Source of the DNA: Dactylis glomerata | Lineage: Eukaryota > Streptophyta > Magnoliopsida > Poales > Poaceae | Direction of reading: 5' to 3' | DNA length: 64,000 bases | Assembly (NCBI GenBank): GCA_007115705.1 | Contig: QXEO01000411.1 | Span: 186,001 to 250,000 of the forward strand | Shown: in pieces, positions 10,801 through 20,177 of the stretch | Position numbering within the stretch: position 1 is the stretch's first letter | Layout: every line of letters starts with the position of its first letter | Made by a program: the position numbers and the translations under genes | Notes under the pieces: model-generated | Databases searched by the model: none | Told to the model about the DNA's origin: nothing | The model's input: the letters and a program-made list of their open reading frames with translations, nothing else

Positions 10801-11526
10801 GTTATAAGTGTAATTGATGAGTTTATTAACTTACATAATTAAACTTGCACGCAGTTACCATTGGATTTTGCTAAAGATTGAACCTGACTATGGAAGGGTT
10901 CAAATCTTTGACTCGATGGATAAACCACTTAATGAATACGAAAGCATCCTTGATGTGATGGATAGGTAATTTTAATCATTATGGCATTATATCGGTCTCT
11001 TTCGTTTATCTATAACTCATCTATTTATTTTCTTTGCTCGGCAGTGTTTGGAAACGGTTTATACGCATAGTTAAAGGTGAATGGAAAACTGAGCTAATTT
11101 ACCGTCAGATCGAGGTAAGTCGTACGAGCTAGGTCCACACATCCCTTTAATTCTAGTTTCAAATACCATTAAGTATATCAATCTTGATATGTCACTGACT
11201 AAAATCTATTCTCGTAAAGTGTGCGAGGCAGCCTTCGGGAACTAATCTATGTGCATACTATACTTGCGAGAACCTTCGTGCACAGGTCACTGAAGGAATT
11301 GATTTTCAAACAGTAAGTAAATAATATACTGACAAATTCATTTTATTGGCATCAATTTTGTTATGATGATTCATATTCATATTGTTCTTCTTCTTCGTAG
11401 TTCGAAGCAAAGCGGAAACTGCTCTCACCGACTGAACGCGTAGTAGGAATTCAAGAGGAATTAGCCGGATTTCTGCTTGAACATGTCATTAACCCAAAGG
11501 GTGAATTTCATGCCGGTTTCGATTAG
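7802..11526 (+). CDS. CACTA E1 gene 2: Transposase_24-like protein with C-terminal Ulp1-type (C48) protease domain
   Basis: Seven exons join without any stop or shift: 7802-8023, 8118-10498, 10583-10756, 10855-10965, 11045-11114, 11220-11312, 11401-11526. All introns are GT-AG, and the total of 3177 nt gives 1058 residues. Order: acidic N-terminus; basic patch KKRGPAKR; plant transposase (Ptta/En/Spm)-like region with VREWALKKMAAQFNNHKKRL and KKYHHKLGPGGYKR; a Glu/Gln-rich coiled-coil-like stretch; a conserved segment KNISMKVAVGYVLPSGPG...WHGREI; a Pro-rich linker; then the C48 domain. C48 residues are present: His in YHWILL, Asp in VQIFDSMD, Gln in ARQPSG, Cys in TNLCAYY. The protein is probably nuclear. 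Its substrate (SUMO or other) is unknown, and a role in transposition is inferred only from its place in CACTA elements. The start follows a leader intron. The intact frame contrasts with the broken transposase next to it. Confidence 0.82.
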
Positions 11527-11732
11527 ACAATGTTTATAATTAAACACAAGTCGTGATCTTATGTGTGTGAACAAGTTGTATATATACTTGTATGCATGTA
11601 TATGCTCGGTGAACCAAATATATTATATATATGTATTGTTTTATATATTATGTTGTAATGCTGTATGAATAAGTATATAAGAAAACTTGTTTGAAATGAA
11701 TCAAACAATTGAATGGAGCAAAATATAAATAT

Positions 11733-11756
11733 ACCCTAAACCCTAGACCCCTAAAT
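11733..11756. repeat. Telobox-like CCCTAAACCCTA tract in E1
   Basis: ACCCTAAACCCTAGACCCCTAAA lies about 200 bp after the gene 2 stop and before the right repeat cluster. The matching spot in E2 (44111-44138) has a longer run of the same type. The units are not a pure telomere array, so I treat it as a telobox-like motif within the element. Confidence 0.5.
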
Positions 11757-11810
11757 AACAATTGAAATCCAGAAAAATAAAGAAGCAGAGAGGCTGCCAC
11801 GTGTGGACTC

Positions 11811-11995
11811 TTTAGTCCCGGTTCTTAACACGAACCGGGACTAAAGACCTACGCCCACGACCGCCCGGCCCTTGCCACGTGGTCACTCTTTAGTCCCGGT
11901 TCGTATAGCAACCGGGACTAAAGATAGGGCATCAGTCCCGGTTGGTTAGTCCCGGTTGCGCAACCGGGACTGAAGGCCCATACGAACCGGGACTG
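11811..11995. repeat. Right subterminal repeat cluster of CACTA E1
   Basis: Copies of TTTAGTCCCGGTT, CGAACCGGGACTAAAG and CCGGGACTGA repeat on both strands up to the terminal inverted repeat. They match the left and internal clusters and are the expected recognition array for the accessory protein of CACTA elements. Confidence 0.85.
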
Positions 11996-12021
11996 ATGCC
12001 CTGTTTTCCACTAGCTTGTCT

Positions 12022-13749
12022 ATTTTGAAGTGCACGCCTTAATCAGTAGACATGGATTCATTGGATAATTATCTAGTATTATGTGCACGCTGCAAACAGT
12101 TTACATGGATTTGTTGGATGATTCCCTACTAAGTATTGAGAAGTTGTATTTGGCTGCTACTCTATTTCTTAGACTGTCTAGGCAGACCAAAATATTACAA
12201 AGAAGTTCCCTGGTTGAATATATACTACGTCCTGTTCCTGGTATATCCATGTGAGTGTTTGCAGTAAAATGGTCTATTCTATATAACAACCAGGGACGGA
12301 CATTCTATTGTTTAGTAGCCACAAAGATCAACATAAGATGTATCTCCGGACTAGCCGATCTATTCTACGTCGTCTCATCCTAAGTAGAGACACAGAAAAA
12401 TCCACCGTAGGCAAACCTATTTAGATTCCACGGTGGTTCTACAACTTCGAGACAGGAGAACTTTATGATTCCTCTATGGAGAGACTGCCGAGAACACAAG
12501 TGCCTGAGTGCCGGTACATTACCGATGTCTTTGGCTGGTCATGTTTAACTTAAATCGAAGAACTTTTAATCAGATGGAGACAAATGTACAAGCAAATGAT
12601 CGGAAAAATTCAACCGAATACATGTTATTACAAAAGTTTTTCGAGTAAATGCCCCGATTTAGAGAAATCTATGATTAGAACACCGAAATAATGAAGAGCT
12701 AGCAAAGATTCCCGGTCCTGTGCTTTCTGGCGCAAGGACAGCCTCTGTCAGACGGAAGGACATCACCTGCCCTGTGCAGCCTGCAAGATACCCGCTACTC
12801 TGGACTTTATTAGTACTACAAACCAAAATCTACTGCTATGAACTGAGCTAGAACTAGTACAATACACTAGCTATGGATCGGTATACTCATAGGAGGTGGG
12901 CCCCCGGTCAACATGCAACATCTCTGCCTGCAGTGATGGCGATAGCGTTCGGGCGTCATAGCGTCCGGAGAAAATCCGCATTGGATTTAACGTTGTCTAT
13001 CCTCAGGTACTTGAACCTGTTTTCCCCCTTTGTTGTTACATAGTGCTGAAGATAAAGAAGCTGGAGAGATACCCGTGAGGAAATGTGGAAGCACTATGAC
13101 GGGTATGCTCTCCGATGAAATGGACCGATGTTTCAGGCAGCTTGATGGTTGGTGTCAAACAATCAGTGACCGTACACAATAACTGATAGCTGGACACCAC
13201 AGTGTTGACTCTCTTTTTATTTGCTCTTTTGACTGTAACCTGTAACAGTAACCTGTAACAGACAAAAAAAGTTACAAAAGTACCGCATCAAGTCAGCAAA
13301 AAATTCCCCTTGTTCTCTACCTTCGGTCGCTGATGCCGGGAGGCCTTCGGGTAGAGGAGGTCACCACCGCTCCGCTGCGCTACGCTGTCCGTCGACGACC
13401 CGAGCGAGTTCGCTGCGTCATGCCGCGCCCGGAGAGGCAGACCACGGATGCCTGAAAATAACGAAGCTGGGCAGATAACGTTGTCTAAATTGTTGTTTTT
13501 TACAGATGCACATTTAGAACCCACGCCAAGAAGGACATTTATCTTAATTCTTTGATGCACGAAGGAGGTCAGTTCACACATTAATTTTACCAATCTTCAG
13601 GCAAGAGAAAAGCATGATAGGCAGATGGGATTATCGTAGATCAAGAACACAGATCGGAGCAGCGATAAGCTCTACTACATGAAAAAAAAAAGAACTTATC
13701 ACATATGCATTACCGCACATGAACTCTGTCAAGTTGGATCGTCAGCACC
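12022..13749. other. Unassigned intergenic DNA between E1 and the Harbinger element
   Basis: No long ORF or recognisable element is seen. A 40-codon open segment at 12431-12553 is listed separately. A GC-richer patch at 13320-13450 has open frames on both strands but no protein motif I recognise. Short A/T runs occur (for example at 13681). Confidence 0.5.
12431..12553 (+). pseudogene. Possible terminal exon remnant of an unknown gene
   Basis: Forty codons read RWFYNFETGELYDSSMERLP and onward to a TAA at 12551-12553, with a composition that looks protein-like. A TTTAG just upstream could be a splice acceptor. I see no start codon, no other exon and no family match that I recognise. It may equally be a chance open stretch. 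Confidence 0.2.
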
Positions 13750-14539
13750 TAAGGGCCTGTTTGTTTGGACTGTCTGTGGCTGGTTGTTCAAGGAAAACTG
13801 CTGTTTAGAGAAAGCTACTGTGTAGGGAAAGCTGCTGTTCCGAGTTTCACCGTTTGGTGACTTGGCTGGCTATTTAGCTGTATGATGAGGAATTGTCTGA
13901 AATAACCCCCAAGTTCTGAGAACATGTATTGTTGATAATTAAAGTTTATAAATATATATGTCACTATAAAGTATCATGAATATTTAGCAATAAACACACC
14001 ATATGAATACACATTAGATTGTCTAAAATACCTCAAATTTATGATAATCATATCTAAAACAAAATAAGCACATATTTCCCATATGGTGAATTTGATAATC
14101 CGCCAAAAGGCATGCAAGGTCAACCAATAATATAGGCCATGGATCCAGCTACAACTTCAGTATAACACACGGTTCATGTACACAACGATACCACATTGTA
14201 TTCAGCTCGAACACAATTCAGCTAGTAGATCAGAGAGAGCACGCAACACACGCATGCAGCATCACAACAGCACACATAGCAGTGGAGGACAGATCCCGGT
14301 CGCCGGCGGATGAGAACGAGCCCCAGCTCGGGTGTAGCAAGCGGCACACTAGCAACAAGGACGCCGGGAGCCGGTCGGCTGTGACTAGAGGAATTAGCTG
14401 AGGACGCGGGGAATCGGGTCCGACAGCTGGATTCGGTCGCCGGCCGGCACGGACGGCGGAGGGTCGCCGGCGGGAGAGCTGGCGGCGGCATGCTGGCGCG
14501 GCGGCGCTGGGAATTTGGTCGAACCCTAGGTCGCTCTTT

Positions 14540-14584
14540 CCTATCGTTAGAGCTTTTTTTTTGACGAGGCCTATCGCTAGAGCT
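14540..14584. repeat. 15-bp direct repeats around a T8 micro-insertion
   Basis: CCTATCGTTAGAGCT (14540-14554) and CCTATCGCTAGAGCT (14570-14584) flank T8GACGAGG. Read on the minus strand this is a short 3' tail followed by A8, flanked by a 15-bp target duplication. That is the footprint expected of a severely 5'-truncated LINE or SINE insertion. One mismatch separates the two repeats. Confidence 0.5.
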
Positions 14585-14675
14585 GGGAAAACGAATGGGA
14601 GATTAGGCGGTGGCATTGGCTGTAAATATTGCAAATGAATTGGCCAATTTTGGATACCGCTTTGGCTGTAAAGAG

Positions 14676-14925
14676 GAAGCTGCGGGAAGCACCTCAAAAC
14701 ATGCTTTGCTATTTCTGCCTATGGGCTGCTTTGGCTTTGGCAAAGCCAGCTCCTAAAGCTACCCTTTTGTTTTAGGGCCTCTTTGTTTCGGCTTTGCCCA
14801 GCTTCCCACTAGAAAAAGCCACTGTGACGAAACAAAAAGCTGGCTTTGGGCGTCGGCTTTGCCAAAGCCAAAGCAGATAATAGATATACTCGGCAAAGCA
14901 CCTCTGGACGTGCTTCCCGCAGCTT
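14676..14925. repeat. Imperfect inverted repeat (arms of about 95 bp) inside the Harbinger element
   Basis: The left arm starts GAAGCTGCGGGAAGCAC at 14676 and the right arm ends with its complement at 14925. Both arms contain CTGCTTTGGCTTTGGCAAAGCC. The middle (from 14775) begins GGGCCTCTTTGTTTCGG after TTA, like a Tourist/Harbinger terminus. This looks like two MITE-type ends placed head to head, or one rearranged MITE. The RNA could fold into a long hairpin. Confidence 0.6.
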
Positions 14926-15637
14926 CGCATAGAGCTAGCGAATCGTTTTCCAGTGTAGACATATCGTTTAAAGGAAATTACATGCATTGCCACCGCGGGG
15001 CAGTGGATAGGAGAGCGAGGGGTCAGGCCGAACCGTTCCCAGACCCCCCACTCGCCCGACCCCGTCTCTCCCGTCGAGTCCCAGCGCTCCCAGCGCCTAG
15101 GGTTCTTTGCTGGCGCCGCCGGTCGCATCTGCGGCAGTCGTCTTCCCCGGCCGCCCTCCTCCCCGCCGACATCCTCCCGGGCCGCCCTCCTCCCTGGCCG
15201 ACCTCCTCCCGCACGAATCCTTTCTCCCCTCCGTCTCCTGCTGAATCGGTCAACCCCGCAGATCCCGCCGCCGATCTGTGCCGCCTGTCCTTCCCCGCCG
15301 CCTCAGCTCATCCCCAGCCATCGTCCTCCCCGGCCGCCGTCCTCCCCGGCCGATCTCCTTCCGCAGCAAGCTTGGAAATCAAGGTGAGCCCCGTCCCTGT
15401 ATATGGCATGTTCCTGTATATGGCATGTTTTACAATTTGTGCATGGATATATGTTGTTCTACTGTTGATGCTATGTGATGGTAGATGCTAGTTTGGTACT
15501 GGTATTCTTGTAGAGAGATATATTTTTAAACCATTGATATGATATGTGTTCTGTTATGTGTTGTGGTATGGAAATAAAATGCTACCTATAGTAATTGTGT
15601 AGTGTTTTTTTTTGTGATAGCTCGGTATTACTTTGCA

Positions 15638-16620
15638 ATGTCGAAGGCTGTGTGGGATGCGTACCACACTAGAGTTTTCTGTGACATATGTATGGATGAA
15701 GTGAATGACAACAATAGGGACGGGGGTTGTTTGAGTAGGAAGGGTTACAAGAATCTTGAGGAGAAATTCTTCCAAAGAACATGGGATAGATTAGTGAAGA
15801 AGCAATTAAAAAACAAATGGGATGCTTTGAAAAAGGATTACACGGGATGGATGGAATTGCTAAATGCAACCGGGCTTGGTTGGGATCCCGAAACAAAGAC
15901 TATGGATGCCGATGATGATTGGTGGAAGAATCACATAGCTATAAGTTATATTATTCCCTACTTGTTGTTTATCTAGGAGTACTTTTGATCATAGTAATTT
16001 GACTATGTATGCATTTTGTTCTTTTGTTTCAGATCCGCCATGATCATGCAAAGTTTAGAAATGGGCCACCTCCTAACTTGGTGCAGCAAGATGTCATGTT
16101 TAGGAAGGCACATGTGACCGGAGAATCAGCAGGCATTGCAGGAGAAGAAACAGGAGATGGCAAAGATGTTCCAATATTGTTGGATGATGATCGTGATGCC
16201 TCTGCCTCTAGAATCACAGGGAAACGCAAATTTGGTTCCGGAGAGAAGGAAAAGGAAAGCCCTTTTTTCACTGCATACAACAATGCATTGAGCACACTTG
16301 TCTCAAAGCATACCGAAGGTAGCTCTTGCAGTAAGGATGAATCTGTTCCAACTATAAAGGAATTTTTGGCGATGGTTTGAGAGTTAGGAGTAAATGAAGG
16401 GACCGATATCATGTTCACAGCAAGCAAGCTAGCCATGAATATGGATCATAGAGAGGTTTTTGCTGCATTTGCAACAACTGATGGAAGACTTGATTGGCTG
16501 AAGAGGACACATAATGAGATGAACAAGTAGATGCAGACGGTTGACATGAACTTGACGCGTGATAGCATTGCTACATCTATGTTCAATGCAAGAAGAAGAA
16601 GATTGATTTGTGCTAGCTAA
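15638..16620 (+). pseudogene. Myb/SANT-like DNA-binding protein of a Harbinger element (ORF1 type)
   Basis: A GC-rich leader ending at AAATCAAG|GTGAGC (about 15383) is spliced to TGTGATAG|CTCGG (15620/15621). The ATG at 15638 then opens MSKAVWDAYHTRVFCDIC. A Myb/SANT-like (Myb_DNA-bind_3) domain follows, with KKQLKNKWDALKKDYTGW and the typical WDPETKTMDADDDWW. The second part (16033 on, after TGTTTCAG) has an acidic linker and a basic patch GKRKFG. The frame is cut by TGA at 16378-16380 and TAG at 16528-16530 and finally ends at 16618-16620. In complete Harbinger elements this protein works with the DDE transposase in nuclear entry and DNA binding; no transposase is present here. Confidence 0.78.
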
Positions 16621-16968
16621 GTTGTTATGGACATGTAGTTTGCATGAATCTATATTTATTATGGATGTTATCTTATTTGTGTAATGGTACAAGAATGTAT
16701 TGTGAAAAAATGTATATTTAATCAATTGTTAGTGTATGTACTTTTTATGTATTCATGGTATTTCGGACAATGCACTTCATTCAGAAATTATATATGATCT
16801 CAAACTATGAGGGCATTTCGGACAATTCCTAAACATACAACTAGTTAGCCAGACAACTAGCCAAACGGTCAAACTCGAAACAGCAGCTTTCCCTGCACAG
16901 CAGCTTTCCCTCCATAGCAGCTTTCCCTGCACAGCCAGCCAGCCACAGCCCAAACAAACAGGCCCTAA

Positions 16969-17546
16969 GTTTGCTGGCTTTTTCTAGTGGAAAGCAGGAA
17001 AAAGCCCAAACAAGTCAGCTACTCGCATCGATTCAGGAGGCATCAGCGGGTGAGAAGATGCATGCACTGTTTACGACAGTTTTGGCTTATCACTGCCGTG
17101 GCAGCAAAATGGCAACATCGGTGGCTCCATTTTTTGGGAAAATGATTGCGCTGCCTGTGGAGCCGTGCCTCATGTGATGGTGGGATATATAATGAGTGAG
17201 AGTGTAGATTGTAGAGACGTGGTGGGGAGTGGGGACAACAGCGGAGGAAACGCATGGCTTAACATTTGCGTTTTCGCCGCCAGTTACAGGAGAGGAAAAA
17301 AGATAGGCAATTGAAACTGACGGGACCGGGAGAGTAAGAGAGTTGAACAATAAATATCTCATGTGCATGAGCTTGAATCAAGCGGCTGCGCTGGCTAGGC
17401 AAGCGCTTGCAAATGCGTCAGGTGCTCGTGCACAGGATGACTATTGACTTATAATCAGACGGATATAAACATTTGGAGTGATGTGGATGCAACAGATTTG
17501 AGCTTGCAAACATTAAATGCACCATAGTGGGGATGAACTTTATAGA
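16969..17546. other. Unassigned DNA with a Tourist-like terminus at its left edge
   Basis: TTTGCTGGCTTTTTCTAGTGG...AAAAGCCCAAACAAG (16969-17012) resembles the complement of the sequence at 14775-14825 and may be the end of another Tourist-like MITE into which the Harbinger element jumped. The rest, up to the copia junction, shows no feature I can name. Confidence 0.4.
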
Positions 17547-20177
17547 TATTATAGATATGTAGCCTCTCCGTCACCTACAACAGCTCCAGTTCACTTTGCA
17601 CACAATTTGCCGGTTAAACTGACTCTGGACAATTACTTGTTTTGGCGCGCTCAAGTTGTACCACTCCTACATAGTCTTTCTCTGTTGTGCTTTGTTCATA
17701 GTTCCTTTCCATGCTCGCCTCCGGCGCATCCTTCCTATCGCCTCTGGATTGCTCAGGATCAGGCGATACTTTTTGCTCTTCAAGCTTCCCTTTCAGAGGG
17801 CGTTGCTGACCTAGTATTGTTTGCTGCCACATCTCGGGATGTCTGGGTCACATTGGAGACTAATTTCCCCTCCTAGTCCTCTGCATGCTCCATGGCTATT
17901 CATGCTCAGTTGAATGAACTCAAAATGCGTGACCTCACTATCACTGCCTATTTCAACAAGGCAAAAGGATTGGCGGACACTCTTGCCTCTATTGGCCAGC
18001 CTGTTCACGATGATGAGTTCACCTCTTTCATTCTCAATGGCCTAGACAAAGAATATGACTCTTGCTTTGAAGCTGTTAATCAACGTAATGATCCTATGAC
18101 ACCTGTGATCTCTACTCGCGCCTGCTTAACACTGAATAGTGTATTGCCTCTCGCTGCTCTTCTGATGGATATCATGAGGTCTACCATGACAAATCCTTCG
18201 CTAATGATGCCTCCCGTGGCGGGGGTAAGCCTCAGTATCGACCTGCTGCTGCCCCATCCTCTTCCGGGGCGGCAAACCTCCTACGCCATCTGCACCATCT
18301 ATGGGCGGGCGCGCCCGCGCATGCTGTCCCTCTTGCGGCACCAAGCTGCCTTGCCAGCTCTGTGGACTGGACGGTCATCTTGCTTCACGGTGCCATCGCC
18401 GCTTCAAGCAGGATTTCCTTGGTATTGGTAACAATGGCAAAGGCAATGAGCGTCAAGTTTCCATGGCGACTATTCAGGGACATACTTCATCCTATCCTAT
18501 TGATGTTCCTTGGTACATGGATTCCAGGGCTACTGACCACTTGACCTCTCAGATGAACAAACTCAATGCCCGGGAGACGTACCAGGGCACTGACAAGGTT
18601 CACACAACCAATGGAGCAGGTATGCACATCTCTTATATTGGTCAGGCTTCTGTTTCTACACACACCTCTAAACAATTACGTCTCACAAATATTTTGCATG
18701 TTCCCTCAGTTACTCGTGATTTACTCTCTGTTCATAAATTCACTCGGGATAATAATGCCTTTTGTGAGTTTCACCCTTTTGATCTTTTTGTTAAGGATCG
18801 GTATACGAGAGACGTGCTTCTTAGAGGTTGCTGCCGGCGTGGGCTTTATGAGCTTGATGCACCATCATCTACTCCTCAGGTCTTCAGTGGTGTCCGTGCT
18901 TCATCGTCAGAGTGGCACTCTCACCTTGGTCATCCGGCGACTCCCATTGTTCGCCATGTTCTCCATTGCCATGAGCTCCCTGTCCAGTCTAGTCGTCATA
19001 GTGATACAGTTTGTGATGCCTATCAACAAGGCAAGAGTCATCAACTTCCTTTTTCTAAGTTGAGTCATGTAGTCAGAACTCTGCTTGAGCTAGTGTTTTT
19101 GGATGTATGGGGTCATACTCAAACGTCTGTTAATGGTCATAACTATTATATCAGTTTCATTATGCTTATAGTCACTTTACTTGGCTTTATCTTATCAAGC
19201 GCAAATCTGATGTGTTTGATGTTTTCTTGCAATTTCCAGCACATGTTGAGCGTATTCTAAAAACAAAGATCATTAGTGTTCAATCTGATTGGAGTGGTGA
19301 GTATCACAATCTCAATACCTTTTTTCCAGAAACTTGGGATCTCGCATCGTTTGTCTTGTCCACATACACATCAACAAAACGGTGTTGCCGAACATAAGCA
19401 TCATCACATTGTCGAAACTGGTCTTACTTTACTAGCTCATGCCTCTGTCCCTTTTTGCTATTGGAGCGATGCTTTTACTACAACCTATTTTTTAATAAAT
19501 CGGCTTCCTACACGTCTTCTTCATATGAAAACGCTATTAGAGCTATTACTCCATGAAAATCCTGACTACAAGTTTCTCAAAGTTTTTGGGTGTGCATGTT
19601 GGCCGCATACCCGTCCATACAACAATCATCAACTTGAATTTCGGTCTAAAAAGTGTGTTTTTCTTGGGTATAGTTCTCTTCATCAAGGCTACAAAGTGTC
19701 TTCATGTTCCTTCCAATCGTGTGTTTATCTCTCGCGATGTTATTTTTGACGAGACTATTTTCCCATTTTCGGCACTTCCGAGCTCTTCCACACCACCATC
19801 ACCTTACTCTTTACCTGTCATGCCTGGCCAGTTTGAAGATGTTGCACACTCTTTGTTGTTGTTGCCTAATCATGGTGCAGGTATCGGTCATGGAGCTCAT
19901 CTTCAACTTACAGACATCACCGAACCATCTCCAACATCATCAGTTGTCGAGGACATTGCTCCTGCATGTGTGATTGATGTTCCTGGTGCCCCGTCCTCGC
20001 TATCTGCGCCTAGAATTGATGGTGGGCTTCCTGCTGTGCCCACTCCCGGTACTGGGCCGCTGCCGTCTGTGGGCTTTCCGTCCGCATCGCCTAGTGCGTT
20101 GCTCCCTCCTGCATCCCCGCCAGCCCCAGCCCATGGGCCTTCCTCCAGCCTCGTCTTGGCCTTCCTCTGAGGCACGG
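17547..20177 (+). pseudogene. Ty1-copia gag, protease and integrase, degenerate
   Basis: Gag starts without its own ATG near PVHFAHNLPVKLTLDNYLFW and has a TAG at 17874-17876 within one frame. After a frameshift a zinc knuckle CQLCGLDGHLASRC (C-X2-C-X4-H-X4-C) appears near 18350. The protease motif reads WYMDSRATDHL where DSGA is expected, so the catalytic loop is altered. The pre-integrase HHCC region (EWHSHLGHP) and integrase core pieces (SDWSGEY, HQQNGVAEHK) follow in shifting frames. The segment ends in a Pro/Ser-rich linker that is cut at 20177 by element A. Confidence 0.85.

Larger units (their letters stand above)
1828..12018 (+). mobile_element. CACTA (En/Spm) DNA transposon E1, about 10.2 kb
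   Basis: The left end reads CACTAGTAGAAAACCGGCC. The right end, read inward, is CTAGTGGAAAACAGGGC preceded by a slightly altered terminus (CAAG in place of CA). A 3-bp repeat TCT lies at 1825-1827 and 12019-12021. Clusters of TTTAGTCCCGGTT / AACCGGGACTAAA motifs sit inside both ends. Two genes lie on the plus strand: a TNP2-type transposase (3169-5516, broken) and a second gene with a C48 protease domain (7802-11526, open). The broken transposase means E1 could move only with TNP2 supplied by another copy. The damaged right terminus may also reduce mobility. Confidence 0.93.
13753..16965 (+). mobile_element. PIF/Harbinger-type DNA transposon carrying only a Myb/SANT gene
   Basis: The left end reads GGGCCTGTTTGTTTGGACTG and the right end is its near-exact reverse complement, with similarity (GCTGTTT/AAAGCTGCTG blocks) extending about 100 bp inward. 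The trinucleotide TAA flanks both sides (13750-13752, 16966-16968), as expected for PIF/Harbinger. The interior encodes a Myb/SANT-like ORF (15638-16620) but no DDE transposase is visible, so it is non-autonomous. The left third (about 13790-14600) contains AT-rich DNA, then a GC-rich leader region from 14270. Secondary insertions or rearrangements are seen at 14540-14584 and 14676-14925. Confidence 0.85.

Noticed and set aside
15023..15491. Proline/serine-rich coding regions upstream of the Myb-like gene
   Set aside because: The stretch behaves as a GC-rich 5' leader with a splice donor at its end; frames on both strands are open and carry no domain.
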